Part shown: positions 53,142-61,384 of the stretch, one piece after another
Numbering within the stretch: the first letter of the stretch is position 1
Layout: every line of letters starts with the position of its first letter
Source of the DNA: UBA2966 sp965242505
GTDB lineage: Bacteria; Pseudomonadota; Alphaproteobacteria; UBA2966
Direction: 5' to 3'
Assembly (NCBI GenBank): GCA_965242505.1
Contig: OZ251449.1
Span: forward strand, 744,001-808,000
DNA length: 64,000 nt
Notes under the pieces: model-generated
What the model was told of the DNA's origin: nothing
Database searches by the model: none
Seen by the model: the letters and a program-made list of their open reading frames with translations, nothing else
Translations under genes and position numbers: made by a program

Positions 53142-53614
53142 CGATCGAGCCGTTCATTCAGCCGGGCATCCAGCCAACGGAGCTGCTTGCCGCTCCTCAA
53201 GCCTTCCATCGGTACGTGAACGGTAATCCCGCGCTCGTGTAACTTCGGCGTCAGGCACTCGCGGTACGGCTCGCCCGCGAAGATGACAATGGAGTCGACG
53301 CCGGCGAGGCTCGGGTCGAGCGCGCTCATCACCTCGCGCGACCATTCGATACGTTTGTCCCTCCCCATGGCGTTCAGCGTCTTCTCGTATGGTTCGATGA
53401 CGGCATCCGGATCGACCAAGCCGTATTTCGCGGAAAGTATGAACCAGCGCCACCCCTCCCCCTCGACGACCGCGCGCGCCTTGCGAAACCAGGGCGAGAC
53501 ATACAACTCCTTGGCGGGCGCGCGTTCGCGCAATTTCGTCTTGACGCAAGACACGAGGCACAGGTCGGCGGCGGGCAGTGGCATTGTTATGCGCCAGTCG
53601 GGGCTGAGCGACAC
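53138..53614 (-). CDS. DUF6884-like protein
   Basis: The 158-aa protein (or 148 aa if it starts at ATG 53584, MPLPAADLCLVSC) contains LCLVSCVKTKLRERAPAKEL, LYVSPWFRKARAVVEG and WFILSAKYGLVDPDAVIEPY. That combination is the signature of the DUF6884 family, found in phage and accessory regions. The function is unknown. A Cys in VSCVKTK and the conserved SAKYGL may be catalytic. It is translationally coupled to the downstream GIY-YIG-like gene. Confidence 0.7.
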   Translation of the reverse strand: MSLSPDWRITMPLPAADLCLVSCVKTKLRERAPAKELYVSPWFRKARAVVEGEGWRWFILSAKYGLVDPDAVIEPYEKTLNAMGRDKRIEWSREVMSALDPSLAGVDSIVIFAGEPYRECLTPKLHERGITVHVPMEGLRSGKQLRWLDARLNERLDR

Positions 53615-53674
53615 GCGGCCCTGGATCGCATGACCGAGCCGACCGTTCCGTTTCGCGTTCCATATGAGATCCTG

Positions 53675-53935
53675 TCAGGCATTGCTGTCCCGGTAATGAA
53701 ACGTCGTGGTCGAGCCCTGGAGAGGTCCAGTTCTATGGATCAGGGTGAGTCCCGCCTCCCGCAGAAACTTACGGCCTCGGAGAGCGTTGCAAATGTTGGA
53801 GGTTCTTTCAGGCAGCTCCATCGCTTGCGCGACGGTACGCGCTTGAATGGAGAGCGTGCTCTCCCCCGATTCTCGCCACGGCTGGACATAGCACTCCAGA
53901 GCATGTCGTCGGATTTCGTCTGCTTGCGATGGCAT
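53675..53935 (-). CDS. Small winged-helix-like protein, first gene of accessory cassette
   Basis: The 86-aa protein from ATG 53935 has a good ribosome-binding site (ggagggaaggagcgattg). Residues about 33-60 (ARTVAQAMELPERTSNICNALRGRKF) look like a helix-turn-helix. The ending GPLQGSTTTFHYRDSNA looks like a beta wing. I infer a DNA-binding or regulatory role. GC is lower than average. A 60-bp gap separates it from the next gene on the same strand. Confidence 0.6.
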   Translation of the reverse strand: MPSQADEIRRHALECYVQPWRESGESTLSIQARTVAQAMELPERTSNICNALRGRKFLREAGLTLIHRTGPLQGSTTTFHYRDSNA

Positions 53936-54007
53936 CAATCGCTCCTTCCCTCCACGTCACGTGTTGGATTGAGAATGTAGCATTGGGAGGCCATGCGGTC
54001 AACGATG

Positions 54008-54224
54008 TGTCCTCGTTCAATACATATGAGACACCCCGTGGGCCGTTTGGAGCGGCGCGTCAAGCCGCTTCGCGGCTCCTCCGCTCCGCTCCGGCCCTTC
54101 GGGTGACCCACCGCTCCCAACGGCTCCGAGGGCAACCATGGCCGTAAGCAGGCTTCCGGCCATGGCGAGGGCGGATACCAACCAACCCGATGGGCCGTGT
54201 CTCGCATGTACCTGAACCAGGACA
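54008..54224. mobile_element. 217-bp MITE-like element, copy 2
   Basis: This copy has the same length and ends (TGTCCTCGTTCAATACATAT on the left; TGTCCTGGTTCAGGTACATG inward from the right) as the one at 3308-3524. The flanks are cgatg on the left and cgacg on the right, a near-matching 5-bp target duplication. It sits 73 bp upstream of the 53935 start codon, in the promoter region of the three-gene cassette. Confidence 0.75.
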
Positions 54225-54278
54225 CGACGCCGTCCGGTTCGAGACCGCCCGAGCCGCCGGCGACGGGAAGGCGCGGTC

Positions 54279-55574
54279 TTACTTGAACCGGGCTTCGTTC
54301 AACCACCAGTAGACGTCGGTTCCCCGCAACGCTTCGTTGTCTTTCGCGTGATCGAAAGGAGTCTTGCCGTCTTTGTCGTAAATGCTCAGGTCCGCGCCAG
54401 CTTCGATCAGCGCCACGATCACCGAAGGCTCGAGGTTGTTCCGCTCGGGGATATTCCGCACCATCCAATGAAGCGGCGTCCTGCCCTTGTAGTCGCGGAT
54501 GTTCGGGTCTGCGCCGGCTTCGATCAGCGCCGTGACAACCAGAGAAGGTTCGGGGTTCCGGGTCGCCGCCCTATGGAGCGGCGTCTCACCGGCTCCGTCA
54601 CGGATGTTCGGGTCCGCGCCAGCTTCGATCAATACCTCGACAACCGAAGGATCGGGATTGGATGCCGCGAAATAAAGCGGCGTTATGCCATGTTCGTTGC
54701 GGGCGTTCGGGTTCGCGCCGGCTTCGATCAGCACCTCGACAACCAAAAAAGGCTCGGGGTTCCGGATCACCGCCATGTGAAGCGGCGTCCAGTCCCTTTC
54801 GTTGCGAGCGTTCGGGTCTGAGTCGCCTTTGATCAGCGCCTCGGCAACTGAAGGCTCGGGGTTGTGCCACGCCGCCATATGAAGCGGCGTCCCGCCGCCT
54901 TCGTCGCGGGCGTTCGGGTTCGCGCCGGCTTCGATCAACGCCCCGGCAACCGAAGGCTCGGAGTTGTGCCACGCCGCCATATGAAGCGGCGTCCCGCCGC
55001 CTTCGTCACGGGCGTTCGGGTTCGCGCCGGCCTCGATCAGCGCCTCGGCAACCGAAGGCTCGGGGTTGTGCCACGCTGCCATATGAAGCGGCGTCCCGTC
55101 GCCTTTGTCGCGGGCGTTCGGGTTCGCGCCGGCTTCGATCAACGCCCCGGCAACTGAAGGCTCAGGGTTATTCCGCGCCATCCAATGAAGCGGCGTCAAG
55201 CCACCTTCGTCGTGGGCATTCGGGTCCGCGCCACTCTTTGTCAGCACCGTGACAATCGAAGGTTCGGGGTTGTGGAACGCCGCCCAATGAAGCGGCGTCA
55301 AGCCGTCTTCGTCGTGGGCGTTCGGGTCCGCGCCGCTCTCTGTCAGCACCGCGACAACTGAAGGTTCGGGGTTGTGGAACGCCGCCCAATGGAGCGGTGT
55401 CAAGCCGTCTTCGTCGCGGGCGTTCGGGTCCGCGCTGGCGGCTATCGCGGCGCTCACTTCGGAAGCGGTCCCGCCTTTCGCCGCCGCGAGTAGATCATCC
55501 GCCGCATCGGCGAAGACGGGCGCGGGTGCCGCCAGCGCCAAGGCGAATACCAAGCCAGTGCGGACGGCAAGCAT
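54279..55574 (-). CDS. Exported ankyrin-repeat protein
   Basis: The 431-aa protein has a Sec signal peptide (MLAVRTGLVFALALAAPAPV-FADA). Eleven ankyrin repeats of 34-36 residues follow, each with a (D/N)PNARDExGxTPLHxAA core; the last is DLSIYDKDGKTPFDHAKDN. Repeats 4-6 are nearly identical at DNA level, so the number of units probably varies between strains. Ankyrin repeats bind proteins. An exported form could act in the envelope or on a host, but nothing here shows which. ATG 55574 begins the signal peptide. Confidence 0.88.
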   Translation of the reverse strand: MLAVRTGLVFALALAAPAPVFADAADDLLAAAKGGTASEVSAAIAASADPNARDEDGLTPLHWAAFHNPEPSVVAVLTESGADPNAHDEDGLTPLHWAAFHNPEPSIVTVLTKSGADPNAHDEGGLTPLHWMARNNPEPSVAGALIEAGANPNARDKGDGTPLHMAAWHNPEPSVAEALIEAGANPNARDEGGGTPLHMAAWHNSEPSVAGALIEAGANPNARDEGGGTPLHMAAWHNPEPSVAEALIKGDSDPNARNERDWTPLHMAVIRNPEPFLVVEVLIEAGANPNARNEHGITPLYFAASNPDPSVVEVLIEAGADPNIRDGAGETPLHRAATRNPEPSLVVTALIEAGADPNIRDYKGRTPLHWMVRNIPERNNLEPSVIVALIEAGADLSIYDKDGKTPFDHAKDNEALRGTDVYWWLNEARFK

Positions 55575-55758
55575 GGGCAGTTCTCCGGTTCCGAGTTGCG
55601 GGGGCTGACTTAACCCGCATTTCTCATACTGTGGGGTGCATCGGGGTTCTGCATGTTGAGGTAATTCTTCGTGAACGGAGGGTAATCTGACGGCAGAGGA
55701 GTTCCCCGATACAGACGGAGTGTAGCATGGCATCGTTCTTGAACAGCGCCTCGGCGCG

Positions 55759-56574
55759 CTACGCGCCTTCGCCGTGAAGGCTCGATTTCAGGGCCGTCGC
55801 CGTGACGCCGCCGTCGATGACCAGCTCCGAACCCGTGACGAACCGGGCGTCGTCCGAGGCCAGGTACAGGCATCCCAGCGCGATGTCCCGCGGTCGGCCG
55901 AATTCCGCGAGCGGCGTCGCCTCAAGGCGGACCCTGCCGTGCAAAGGATGCGCATGGACTTCCCTGGTCATGTCCGTGTCGATGAAGCCCGGATAGATTC
56001 CGTTCACGCGGATCCCGTAGGGCGCGAGCTGAATCGCCGCGGCCTTGGTCAGGGACCGGGCCGCGCCCTTGGAGGCGTGGTAGGCCGCGTTCGAATCCGA
56101 ACCGAGCAGGGCGTAGATGGAGACGATGTTGACGATGGCGCCGCCGCCCGCATCGCGCATGGGCGCGGCGGCGTGCTTGACGCCGAGAAACACCCCGGTC
56201 GCGTTCACGGACATCACCCTTTCCCAGTTCTCCAGGGGCAGGCTATCGACGGACGGCGGCGTGGAACCGTCGGGCATGCGGCCGGAGATGCCCGCGGCGT
56301 TGACGAGAACGTCCAGGCGGCCGTAACGGGCGACCGCTTCCGCGATCGCCTTCGCCCATTCGGCTTCCCGGCTCGTGTCGAGATGCCGGTAGGCGGCTTC
56401 GCCGCCGGCGTCCACGATCTCCTTCGCCACGGCCTCGCCGCCGGCGTCGTTGACGTCCGCCACCGTCACCGAGGCGCCGTATTCGCCGAAAACCCTGGCC
56501 GTCTCGGCGCCGATGCCGGACGCGCCCCCGGTGACGAGCGCCGCCTTGCCTTCAAGTCTCCTGTCCGAGGCCAT
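55759..56574 (-). CDS. Short-chain dehydrogenase/reductase (SDR)
   Basis: The 271-aa SDR has LVTGGASGIGAETA, VLVNAAGISG, the Ser in IVNIVSIYALLGS and the catalytic AYHASKGAARSL (Tyr-x-x-x-Lys). The C-terminal TGSELVIDGGVTA is typical. It lies about 105 bp downstream of the mandelate-racemase-type gene in the same orientation and may share its pathway. Confidence 0.9.
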   Translation of the reverse strand: MASDRRLEGKAALVTGGASGIGAETARVFGEYGASVTVADVNDAGGEAVAKEIVDAGGEAAYRHLDTSREAEWAKAIAEAVARYGRLDVLVNAAGISGRMPDGSTPPSVDSLPLENWERVMSVNATGVFLGVKHAAAPMRDAGGGAIVNIVSIYALLGSDSNAAYHASKGAARSLTKAAAIQLAPYGIRVNGIYPGFIDTDMTREVHAHPLHGRVRLEATPLAEFGRPRDIALGCLYLASDDARFVTGSELVIDGGVTATALKSSLHGEGA

Positions 56575-56679
56575 GATCCGCCTTGTCCTCCGCGTGTGAA
56601 TGGATGTCGCCGAACGACGGGATCATAATCGACGGAGGCGGGAACACCCACCCCGCCGCCGCATCCGTCCGGGGGCGGG

Positions 56680-57801
56680 TCACGATTCGACGATATGGGC
56701 GGCGACGAAGTCCTCGTCCCACTCCAGTCCGGTTCCCGGCCTGTCGGGAATCTCCAGGTATCCGTTCCTGACGACGTAGGGTTCCCGCAATACCGGATTG
56801 GCCCAGTCCTGCCATTCCAGCCAATGCCCCGTTTCGGCGACCCGCATCACGTGCGCGGCGACTTCGGGGTAGAGATGGGTGGAGATCGGCATTCCCGCGG
56901 CGCCTGCGATGGCGGCCGAACGCAGCCAGCCCGTGACGCCGCCGATCCGCATGAAATCCGGCATGACGAGATCGCAGGCCCGCTTCCGCAAGGCGGCGTA
57001 CAGGTCCCGAGGGCCGTAGAAGTTCTCTCCCATCTGGACCGGGGTCTTCAACTCCGCGGTCAGCTGCGCATAGCCGTCCAGATTGTCGTAGGCGATGGGC
57101 TCCTCGATCCACGCCAGGCCGAGTCCGTCGATCATGTGGCAACGGCGCAGCGCCGCCGCCATGTCCAGTTCCTGCGAATAGTCGATCATCAGCAGGACGT
57201 CGCCGCCGACCGCGCGCTTCACGGCTTCCAGGGTCGCGAGGTCGTCGTTGGCGTTCTCGCGGCCGAGACGCAGCTTCAGCGCGTCGAAACCTCCCTCGGC
57301 CAGCAACTCCACGGCTTCGTCCGCGACCGCGCCCGGCTCGTTCAGCCATAGTCCGTTGCTGCTGTAGGCCCTCACCGGTCCGACGCTGCCGCCCAGAAAG
57401 GCGCAGAGCGGGACGCCCGCGGCTTTGGCCAGGGCGTCCCAGGCCGCCATGTCGAGGCCGGAGACCGCGATCATCGACATTCCCTGATAGCCGACGGGAC
57501 GAAGCGATTTGCGCGCCGTTTCAAACAGTTCGAACGGCGCGATCGGACGTCCCTTGAACGATTCCGCCATGTCGTTCAAGGCGGCGGCGAGGTAGCGCAT
57601 CGTCTTGGGGAGATACGGCTCCAGATAGCTTCGTCCGGTAACGCCCTGCGAGGTGTAAAGGTCGATCAGGACGAGCGGCCACGACTCCGTCCGCGCCGAG
57701 CGACCGACGATGGGCCGTTTCAGTTCGAGGACGACCGGCCGAACCCTTATCCCCTCGATCGTCAGACTTTCGATTTTCATTGATGGCGCCATGAGCTTCA
57801 T
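56680..57801 (-). CDS. Mandelate racemase-subgroup enolase-superfamily enzyme
   Basis: This 373-aa enzyme (366 aa if it starts at ATG 57780) has the racemase-subgroup pattern. The first base motif is DALKLRLGREN, where the usual Lys-x-Lys is Lys-x-Arg. MIDYSQ (Asp), WIEEPIAYDN (Glu), QMGENFYGP (Glu), and the dyad Asp in VMPDFMRIGGVTGW with His in PISTHLYPEV follow. The substrate is probably an alpha-hydroxy or sugar acid. The Arg replacement could change stereochemistry or specificity. Confidence 0.87.
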   Translation of the reverse strand: MKLMAPSMKIESLTIEGIRVRPVVLELKRPIVGRSARTESWPLVLIDLYTSQGVTGRSYLEPYLPKTMRYLAAALNDMAESFKGRPIAPFELFETARKSLRPVGYQGMSMIAVSGLDMAAWDALAKAAGVPLCAFLGGSVGPVRAYSSNGLWLNEPGAVADEAVELLAEGGFDALKLRLGRENANDDLATLEAVKRAVGGDVLLMIDYSQELDMAAALRRCHMIDGLGLAWIEEPIAYDNLDGYAQLTAELKTPVQMGENFYGPRDLYAALRKRACDLVMPDFMRIGGVTGWLRSAAIAGAAGMPISTHLYPEVAAHVMRVAETGHWLEWQDWANPVLREPYVVRNGYLEIPDRPGTGLEWDEDFVAAHIVES

Positions 57802-58088
57802 TGTCCAGCGCGAGATAGTACCCTACCGTTCGGCGTATCTTGAAGAGGCATTGGCAATGGGATGGGGGAAACGTGGAGACCCTCAGACGACGCCCGTCCG
57901 CGCCGCGGGTCCTGACGGGCCTGCAATCGGTCGCGCGGCGCCGGTCGTCCCGCCTCGAGGCTGTCGCCGGGGGCGCGGCCAGCGTGGATTCGCGCGCGCG
58001 GTCGTGCGATCGTATCGTCGTGTCGGGCAATGGCCGGGAATCGGGAATCGATGGAGCCCGAGGACGCCGGTTCTCCGGGAGTTGACGA
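57802..58088. other. Intergenic region, no supported gene
   Basis: The segment separates two divergent genes. The open frames across it lack family support. It probably holds both promoters. Confidence 0.5.
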
Positions 58089-58310
58089 ATGGCGCCGAGC
58101 AATCTGTCGACGGGGGTGAAACGCCTCCTCGATCGCTACATTCACTGGGTGGTGATCGTTCTGTTCAGCCTGGGCGTGTTCGTGTTCATCGCGATCATGA
58201 ATCCGCAGACGCTCGTCTGGGTGGGGTTGGTCCAGCTCGACTGCGACCTGCCGAAACACCAGAAATGCATTGCCGAGAACCCCCTGAAGATGCTGTTCGG
58301 GGGTGATTGA
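58089..58310 (+). CDS. Small single-pass membrane protein, unknown
   Basis: The 73-aa product has one clear hydrophobic segment (HWVVIVLFSLGVFVFIAIMN) and a second weaker one, then a short tail with two Cys (LDCDLPKHQKCIAENP) that could form a disulfide outside the membrane. No function recognised. Upstream gaattgac-free context gives only a weak ribosome-binding site (cgggagttgacga). Confidence 0.55.
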   Translation: MAPSNLSTGVKRLLDRYIHWVVIVLFSLGVFVFIAIMNPQTLVWVGLVQLDCDLPKHQKCIAENPLKMLFGGD

Positions 58311-58399
58311 CGACGCCGAACGGCGGGTCGATCGGGATCCGGGGACGGAGGAGGGGTGTCCGTAGAATCCCGTTCATGACGTATCCTGCCTGTCCGCAA

Positions 58400-58570
58400 G
58401 ACTCGTCCGGTGACGGGGGCGCCGCAGGGTCCGTTTGCGTTCCTTCCCCCGCCGCGACCCCCACCCCGACCCTCCCCCTGCCAGGGAGAGGGAGAAGAAG
58501 GGGGAGGGGCCATTCATACTCCTCCCCCCTGACAGGGGGGAGGTCGGGAGGGGGGTCGCGCGGTCCAGCA
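58400..58570. repeat. Interspersed G/C-skewed repeat, composite unit (inverse orientation)
   Basis: Contains gggcgccgcagggtccgttt, ccgcgacccccaccccgacc, ctgccagggagagggagaag and cctgacaggggggaggtcgg. It fills most of the 58311-58645 gap. Confidence 0.75.
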
Positions 58571-58645
58571 ACGCCGTGACGGGAACGGAACGGCATGGGC
58601 CGTATCGCGCTTGCGGACGGCCCCGCGACGGTGTAGCCTCGGCCC

Positions 58646-59215
58646 ATGACCATACTCACGCCCGTTCCCGGCTTCGACACGCTGACCTACGCGCGCCGCC
58701 TCAGGGCGGCCGGCGTGGACGAGGCCCAGGCCGAAGCGCACGCCGAAGCCGTCCGCGACGCCGTGGCGGAAGGCGTCGCCACCAGGGACGACCTCGACAA
58801 GGGGCTCTCCGCGATCAAGACCGATTTCGTCCGCCTCGAAGACAGGATGGCCACCAAGGCCGATCTCGACGAGGGACTCGGCGCCGCCAAGGCCGACAGG
58901 GTCGAACTCAGGGCCGAACTCAAGACCGACATGGCCGACCTCAAGGCCGAACTCAGAGCCGACATGGATGCGCTCAGGGTCGAACTCAAGACCGACATGG
59001 ATGCGCTCAGGGTCGAACTCAAGACCGACATGGGCGCGCTCAGGGCCGAATTCAAGACCGACATGGGCGCGCTCAGGGCCGAATTCAAGACCGACGTGGC
59101 CAACCTCGAAACCCGGTTGACGGTCCGCTTCGTCGGCATCGCCGTCGGGATCGTGCTCGCCAACGCCGGCTTGACCTTCGGTTTGCTCAAGCTGCTGCCG
59201 CCAGCCGCTGGTTGA
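58646..59215 (+). CDS. DUF1640-type coiled-coil membrane protein, long paralogue
   Basis: The 189-aa protein has the head GFDTLTYARRLRAAGVDEAQ. Next comes a long coiled coil built largely from 11-residue units (ALRVELKTDMD, ALRVELKTDMG, ALRAEFKTDMG, ALRAEFKTDVA). A C-terminal membrane anchor (FVGIAVGIVLANAGLTFGLL) follows. The paralogue at 2956-3267 has the same head and anchor but a short stalk. The DNA units of 33 bp are almost identical, so the stalk length has grown by tandem duplication. Family members resemble mitochondrial CCDC90/MCUR1-type proteins, but the bacterial function is unknown. Confidence 0.8.
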   Translation: MTILTPVPGFDTLTYARRLRAAGVDEAQAEAHAEAVRDAVAEGVATRDDLDKGLSAIKTDFVRLEDRMATKADLDEGLGAAKADRVELRAELKTDMADLKAELRADMDALRVELKTDMDALRVELKTDMGALRAEFKTDMGALRAEFKTDVANLETRLTVRFVGIAVGIVLANAGLTFGLLKLLPPAAG

Positions 59216-59455
59216 CCCCCACCCCGACCCCCCCCCCCTGCCAGGAGGGAGGAGTGTGGATGGCTTCCCCCTGTCTCAGGGGGGAGGGGCGTCGATGGCT
59301 CCCCTCCGCGCCTCCCCTCGTTCTCCCTCCCCCTTGCAGGGGGAGGGTCGGGGTGGGGGTCTCGCCGGGGGGAGGGGCGCGAACGGACCTTGCAGCGTCC
59401 CCGTCGCCGGACGAAGCTTGCGGACGAGCAGTATGAGAAATGCGGGGCAGGCTGG
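59216..59455. repeat. Interspersed G/C-skewed repeat, composite unit
   Basis: The block contains ccaccccgacccccccccct, tandem gggggaggggcgtcgatggc, the G-rich arm (ccttgcagggggagggtcgg) and the flank gaacggaccttgcagcgtcc ending in agtatgagaaatgcgggg. Confidence 0.75.
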
Positions 59456-59531
59456 CGCGGGGCCGTCCGTAAGCGCGATTACGTTCCCACCCGTTCCGTT
59501 CCTTTTCGTGTTCGATTACGGGATTTCAGAT

Positions 59532-59555
59532 GGGGTCGATCCTTGGATTGACCCC
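59532..59555. repeat. 11-bp imperfect hairpin beside tRNA-Ser
   Basis: GGGGTCGATCC-TT-GGATTGACCCC is a near-perfect inverted repeat (one mismatch) followed by AAAAAA on the plus strand. It lies 39 bp downstream of the 3' end of the tRNA (minus strand). The A-run is on the wrong side to make a classical terminator for the tRNA. Confidence 0.5.
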
Positions 59556-59593
59556 AAAAAACCTCTATAAACGAGTGTATTGTAAGAGAAATT

Positions 59594-59683
59594 TGGCGGA
59601 TGGGGTGGGATTCGAACCCACGAGGAGCGCAGACCCCTGCCGGTTTTCAAGACCGGTCCCTTCAACCGCTCGGGCACCCATCC
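59594..59683 (-). tRNA. tRNA-Ser (anticodon UGA)
   Basis: On the minus strand the 90-nt sequence begins GGATGGGTGCCCGAGCGG and ends with acceptor CCCATCC, discriminator G and encoded CCA. The anticodon loop ...CTTGAAA... gives UGA for Ser. The long variable arm (caggggtctgcgctcctc region) is typical of class II tRNA-Ser, and the T-arm is TGGGTTCGAATCCCA. Confidence 0.95.
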
Positions 59684-59849
59684 GTCGGGATGCAATCAAT
59701 AGGACAAACGACCGTGGACCGCACGCATTATCCCGCTACCCCGGCGGCGGCCGGCGCGCCGGGCCGCTCCGCGACTTGAACCCGACGGGTCCGTCGCGCA
59801 TGTTACGGTCCCTCGAATACGGCAATCTCGTCCAGGAAAGGGAGAGATC

Positions 59850-60248
59850 ATGGTTCATCGCTACAACCCGGATTCCATGTTCGCGCCGGTGGCGGCCTAC
59901 ATGCATGGCGTCGAGGTCGAGGCGGGGGAGCGGATCATCCACGTCGCGGGCCAGGTAGGCATCCGGCCGGACGGCACGGTGCCCGAGAGCATGGAAGAAC
60001 AGACCGAGCAGGCGTTCCTCAACGTCCGGACCGTACTCCGCGAACGAGGCATGGACCTCGAGGACATCGTGTCCACCCAGACCTTCATCGTGAACAGGGA
60101 CGACGTTCCGGGTTACCGCGCGGGGCGGGAAAAGGTCGTCGGGTCGGGTCCGGACGCGCCGAAGTGGGCGGCCGCGATGATCACCGTCACCGGCCTGACC
60201 CGGCCCGAGTGGAAGATCGAGATCTGCGCCGTGGCCGCCAGGAGATAG
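59850..60248 (+). CDS. RidA family (YjgF/YER057c/UK114) protein
   Basis: The 132-aa trimeric protein has the family segments HVAGQVGIRPDGTVPESM, EQTEQAFLNVRTVLRERGMD and WAAAMITVTGLTRPEWKIEI. RidA proteins hydrolyse reactive enamine/imine intermediates. ATG 59850 follows aaagggagagatc. This lineage has Thr-Gly-Leu in place of part of the canonical Arg-containing segment, so classical imine deaminase activity is not assured. Confidence 0.87.
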   Translation: MVHRYNPDSMFAPVAAYMHGVEVEAGERIIHVAGQVGIRPDGTVPESMEEQTEQAFLNVRTVLRERGMDLEDIVSTQTFIVNRDDVPGYRAGREKVVGSGPDAPKWAAAMITVTGLTRPEWKIEICAVAARR

Positions 60249-60306
60249 GGGCCCCGGCCCCGGGTCTTCACCGCCCGCGCCGCCTGCAAGCGGGCGCGCG
60301 GCGGGA

Positions 60307-61347
60307 TCAGATCCTCTCGCCGTTCTCGTCCGCGTACCGGACGAGCACCTTTCCCAGGCGCCGGCCGGCGAGCTGCTGATTGAGAAATTCGGGCGTGGCC
60401 TCCATGCCGTCCAGAACGACGTTGTGCATGGTCAGCCGTCCGGCGCGCAGCAACGCGCCGAGCCGTTCGATGGCTTGCGGATAGAGTTCCGCATAGGCGT
60501 AACGGCTGAAGGCGTGCACGGTGGTTTCCCGGGACCAGACGTGGCGCATGTTGGCCATGTCGCGCTCGGGCGCGGCGCCGTTGTTGGCGGCGATCCGTCC
60601 CACCAGCAGGATATGGGAGCGCATGGCGAGAATTTCCGACACGGCGTCCGACACCGGTCCCCCGACCAGATCGAAATACAGGTGAACGCCGTCAGGACAG
60701 GCCGCGGCCAGTTCCTCTTCGAAGTTCCCGGCCCTGTAATCCACGGCGGCGTCGGCCCCGATGCGGTCGCGGACGTAGGCGGTCTTCTCCGGTCCGCCGG
60801 CGATGCCGACGACGCGCATGCCGCCGAGCTTCCCGAGCTGCACGGCGTACGACCCGACGGCGCCGGCCGCCGAACTGACGACCAGGGTTTCGCCCGGCAT
60901 CGGCCGCGCTTTCTGGGTGAACGCGAGGTAGGGCGTCTGACCCGGCGACGACAGCGCCGTCATCCATTCCTCCGCCGTGTAGTCGTCGGCGACCACCTTG
61001 ACGTCTCCGGGCGTGACGACGGCGTAGTCCTGCCAGCCCTGGCGGCCCATGACGGCGGCGCCGACCGGCAGCGCGCCGCATTCGCTCTCCACCACTCGGG
61101 CGAAGGTGTCGCAACTGATCAGTTCGCCGATCTCGAAGGGCCGGATGAAGTTCTTGAAGTCCTTGGTCCTCATGCCTTGCCAGGCGGAGAGAGCCGCGAT
61201 CTCGACGGCGACGAGGGCCTGCCCCTCCTTCAGGGGTTCGGTCGCGACTCTCTGGAGTTCGAAGTTCTCGGGCCCGGCGAGCAGTTGCGGACGGCCGCGC
61301 AGCACGAAGCGGCGGTTTTCACGGGGTGCGATGACGTGATACTCCAA
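60307..61347 (-). CDS. MDR-family NADP-dependent oxidoreductase (prostaglandin reductase-like)
   Basis: The 346-aa medium-chain reductase has SSAAGAVGSYAVQLGKLGG for NADP binding, IGADAAVDYRAGNFEEELAA and the LVGRIAANNGA region near residue 250. It lacks zinc ligands, so it is likely a zinc-free alkenal/one reductase of the leukotriene B4 dehydrogenase type. The start is probably TTG 61347 (MEYHVIAPREN); no strong ribosome-binding site is visible. It is divergent from the hydrolase at 61385, with a 37-bp gap. Confidence 0.87.
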   Translation of the reverse strand: MEYHVIAPRENRRFVLRGRPQLLAGPENFELQRVATEPLKEGQALVAVEIAALSAWQGMRTKDFKNFIRPFEIGELISCDTFARVVESECGALPVGAAVMGRQGWQDYAVVTPGDVKVVADDYTAEEWMTALSSPGQTPYLAFTQKARPMPGETLVVSSAAGAVGSYAVQLGKLGGMRVVGIAGGPEKTAYVRDRIGADAAVDYRAGNFEEELAAACPDGVHLYFDLVGGPVSDAVSEILAMRSHILLVGRIAANNGAAPERDMANMRHVWSRETTVHAFSRYAYAELYPQAIERLGALLRAGRLTMHNVVLDGMEATPEFLNQQLAGRRLGKVLVRYADENGERI

Positions 61348-61384
61348 TGGAGACGGGTATCCAATCGATAGATGGCCGCGGGAA

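Noticed and set aside
59532..59555. Rho-independent terminator next to tRNA-Ser
   Set aside because: The hairpin is followed by an A-run on the plus strand; for the minus-strand tRNA the T-run precedes the stem, so the geometry is wrong.
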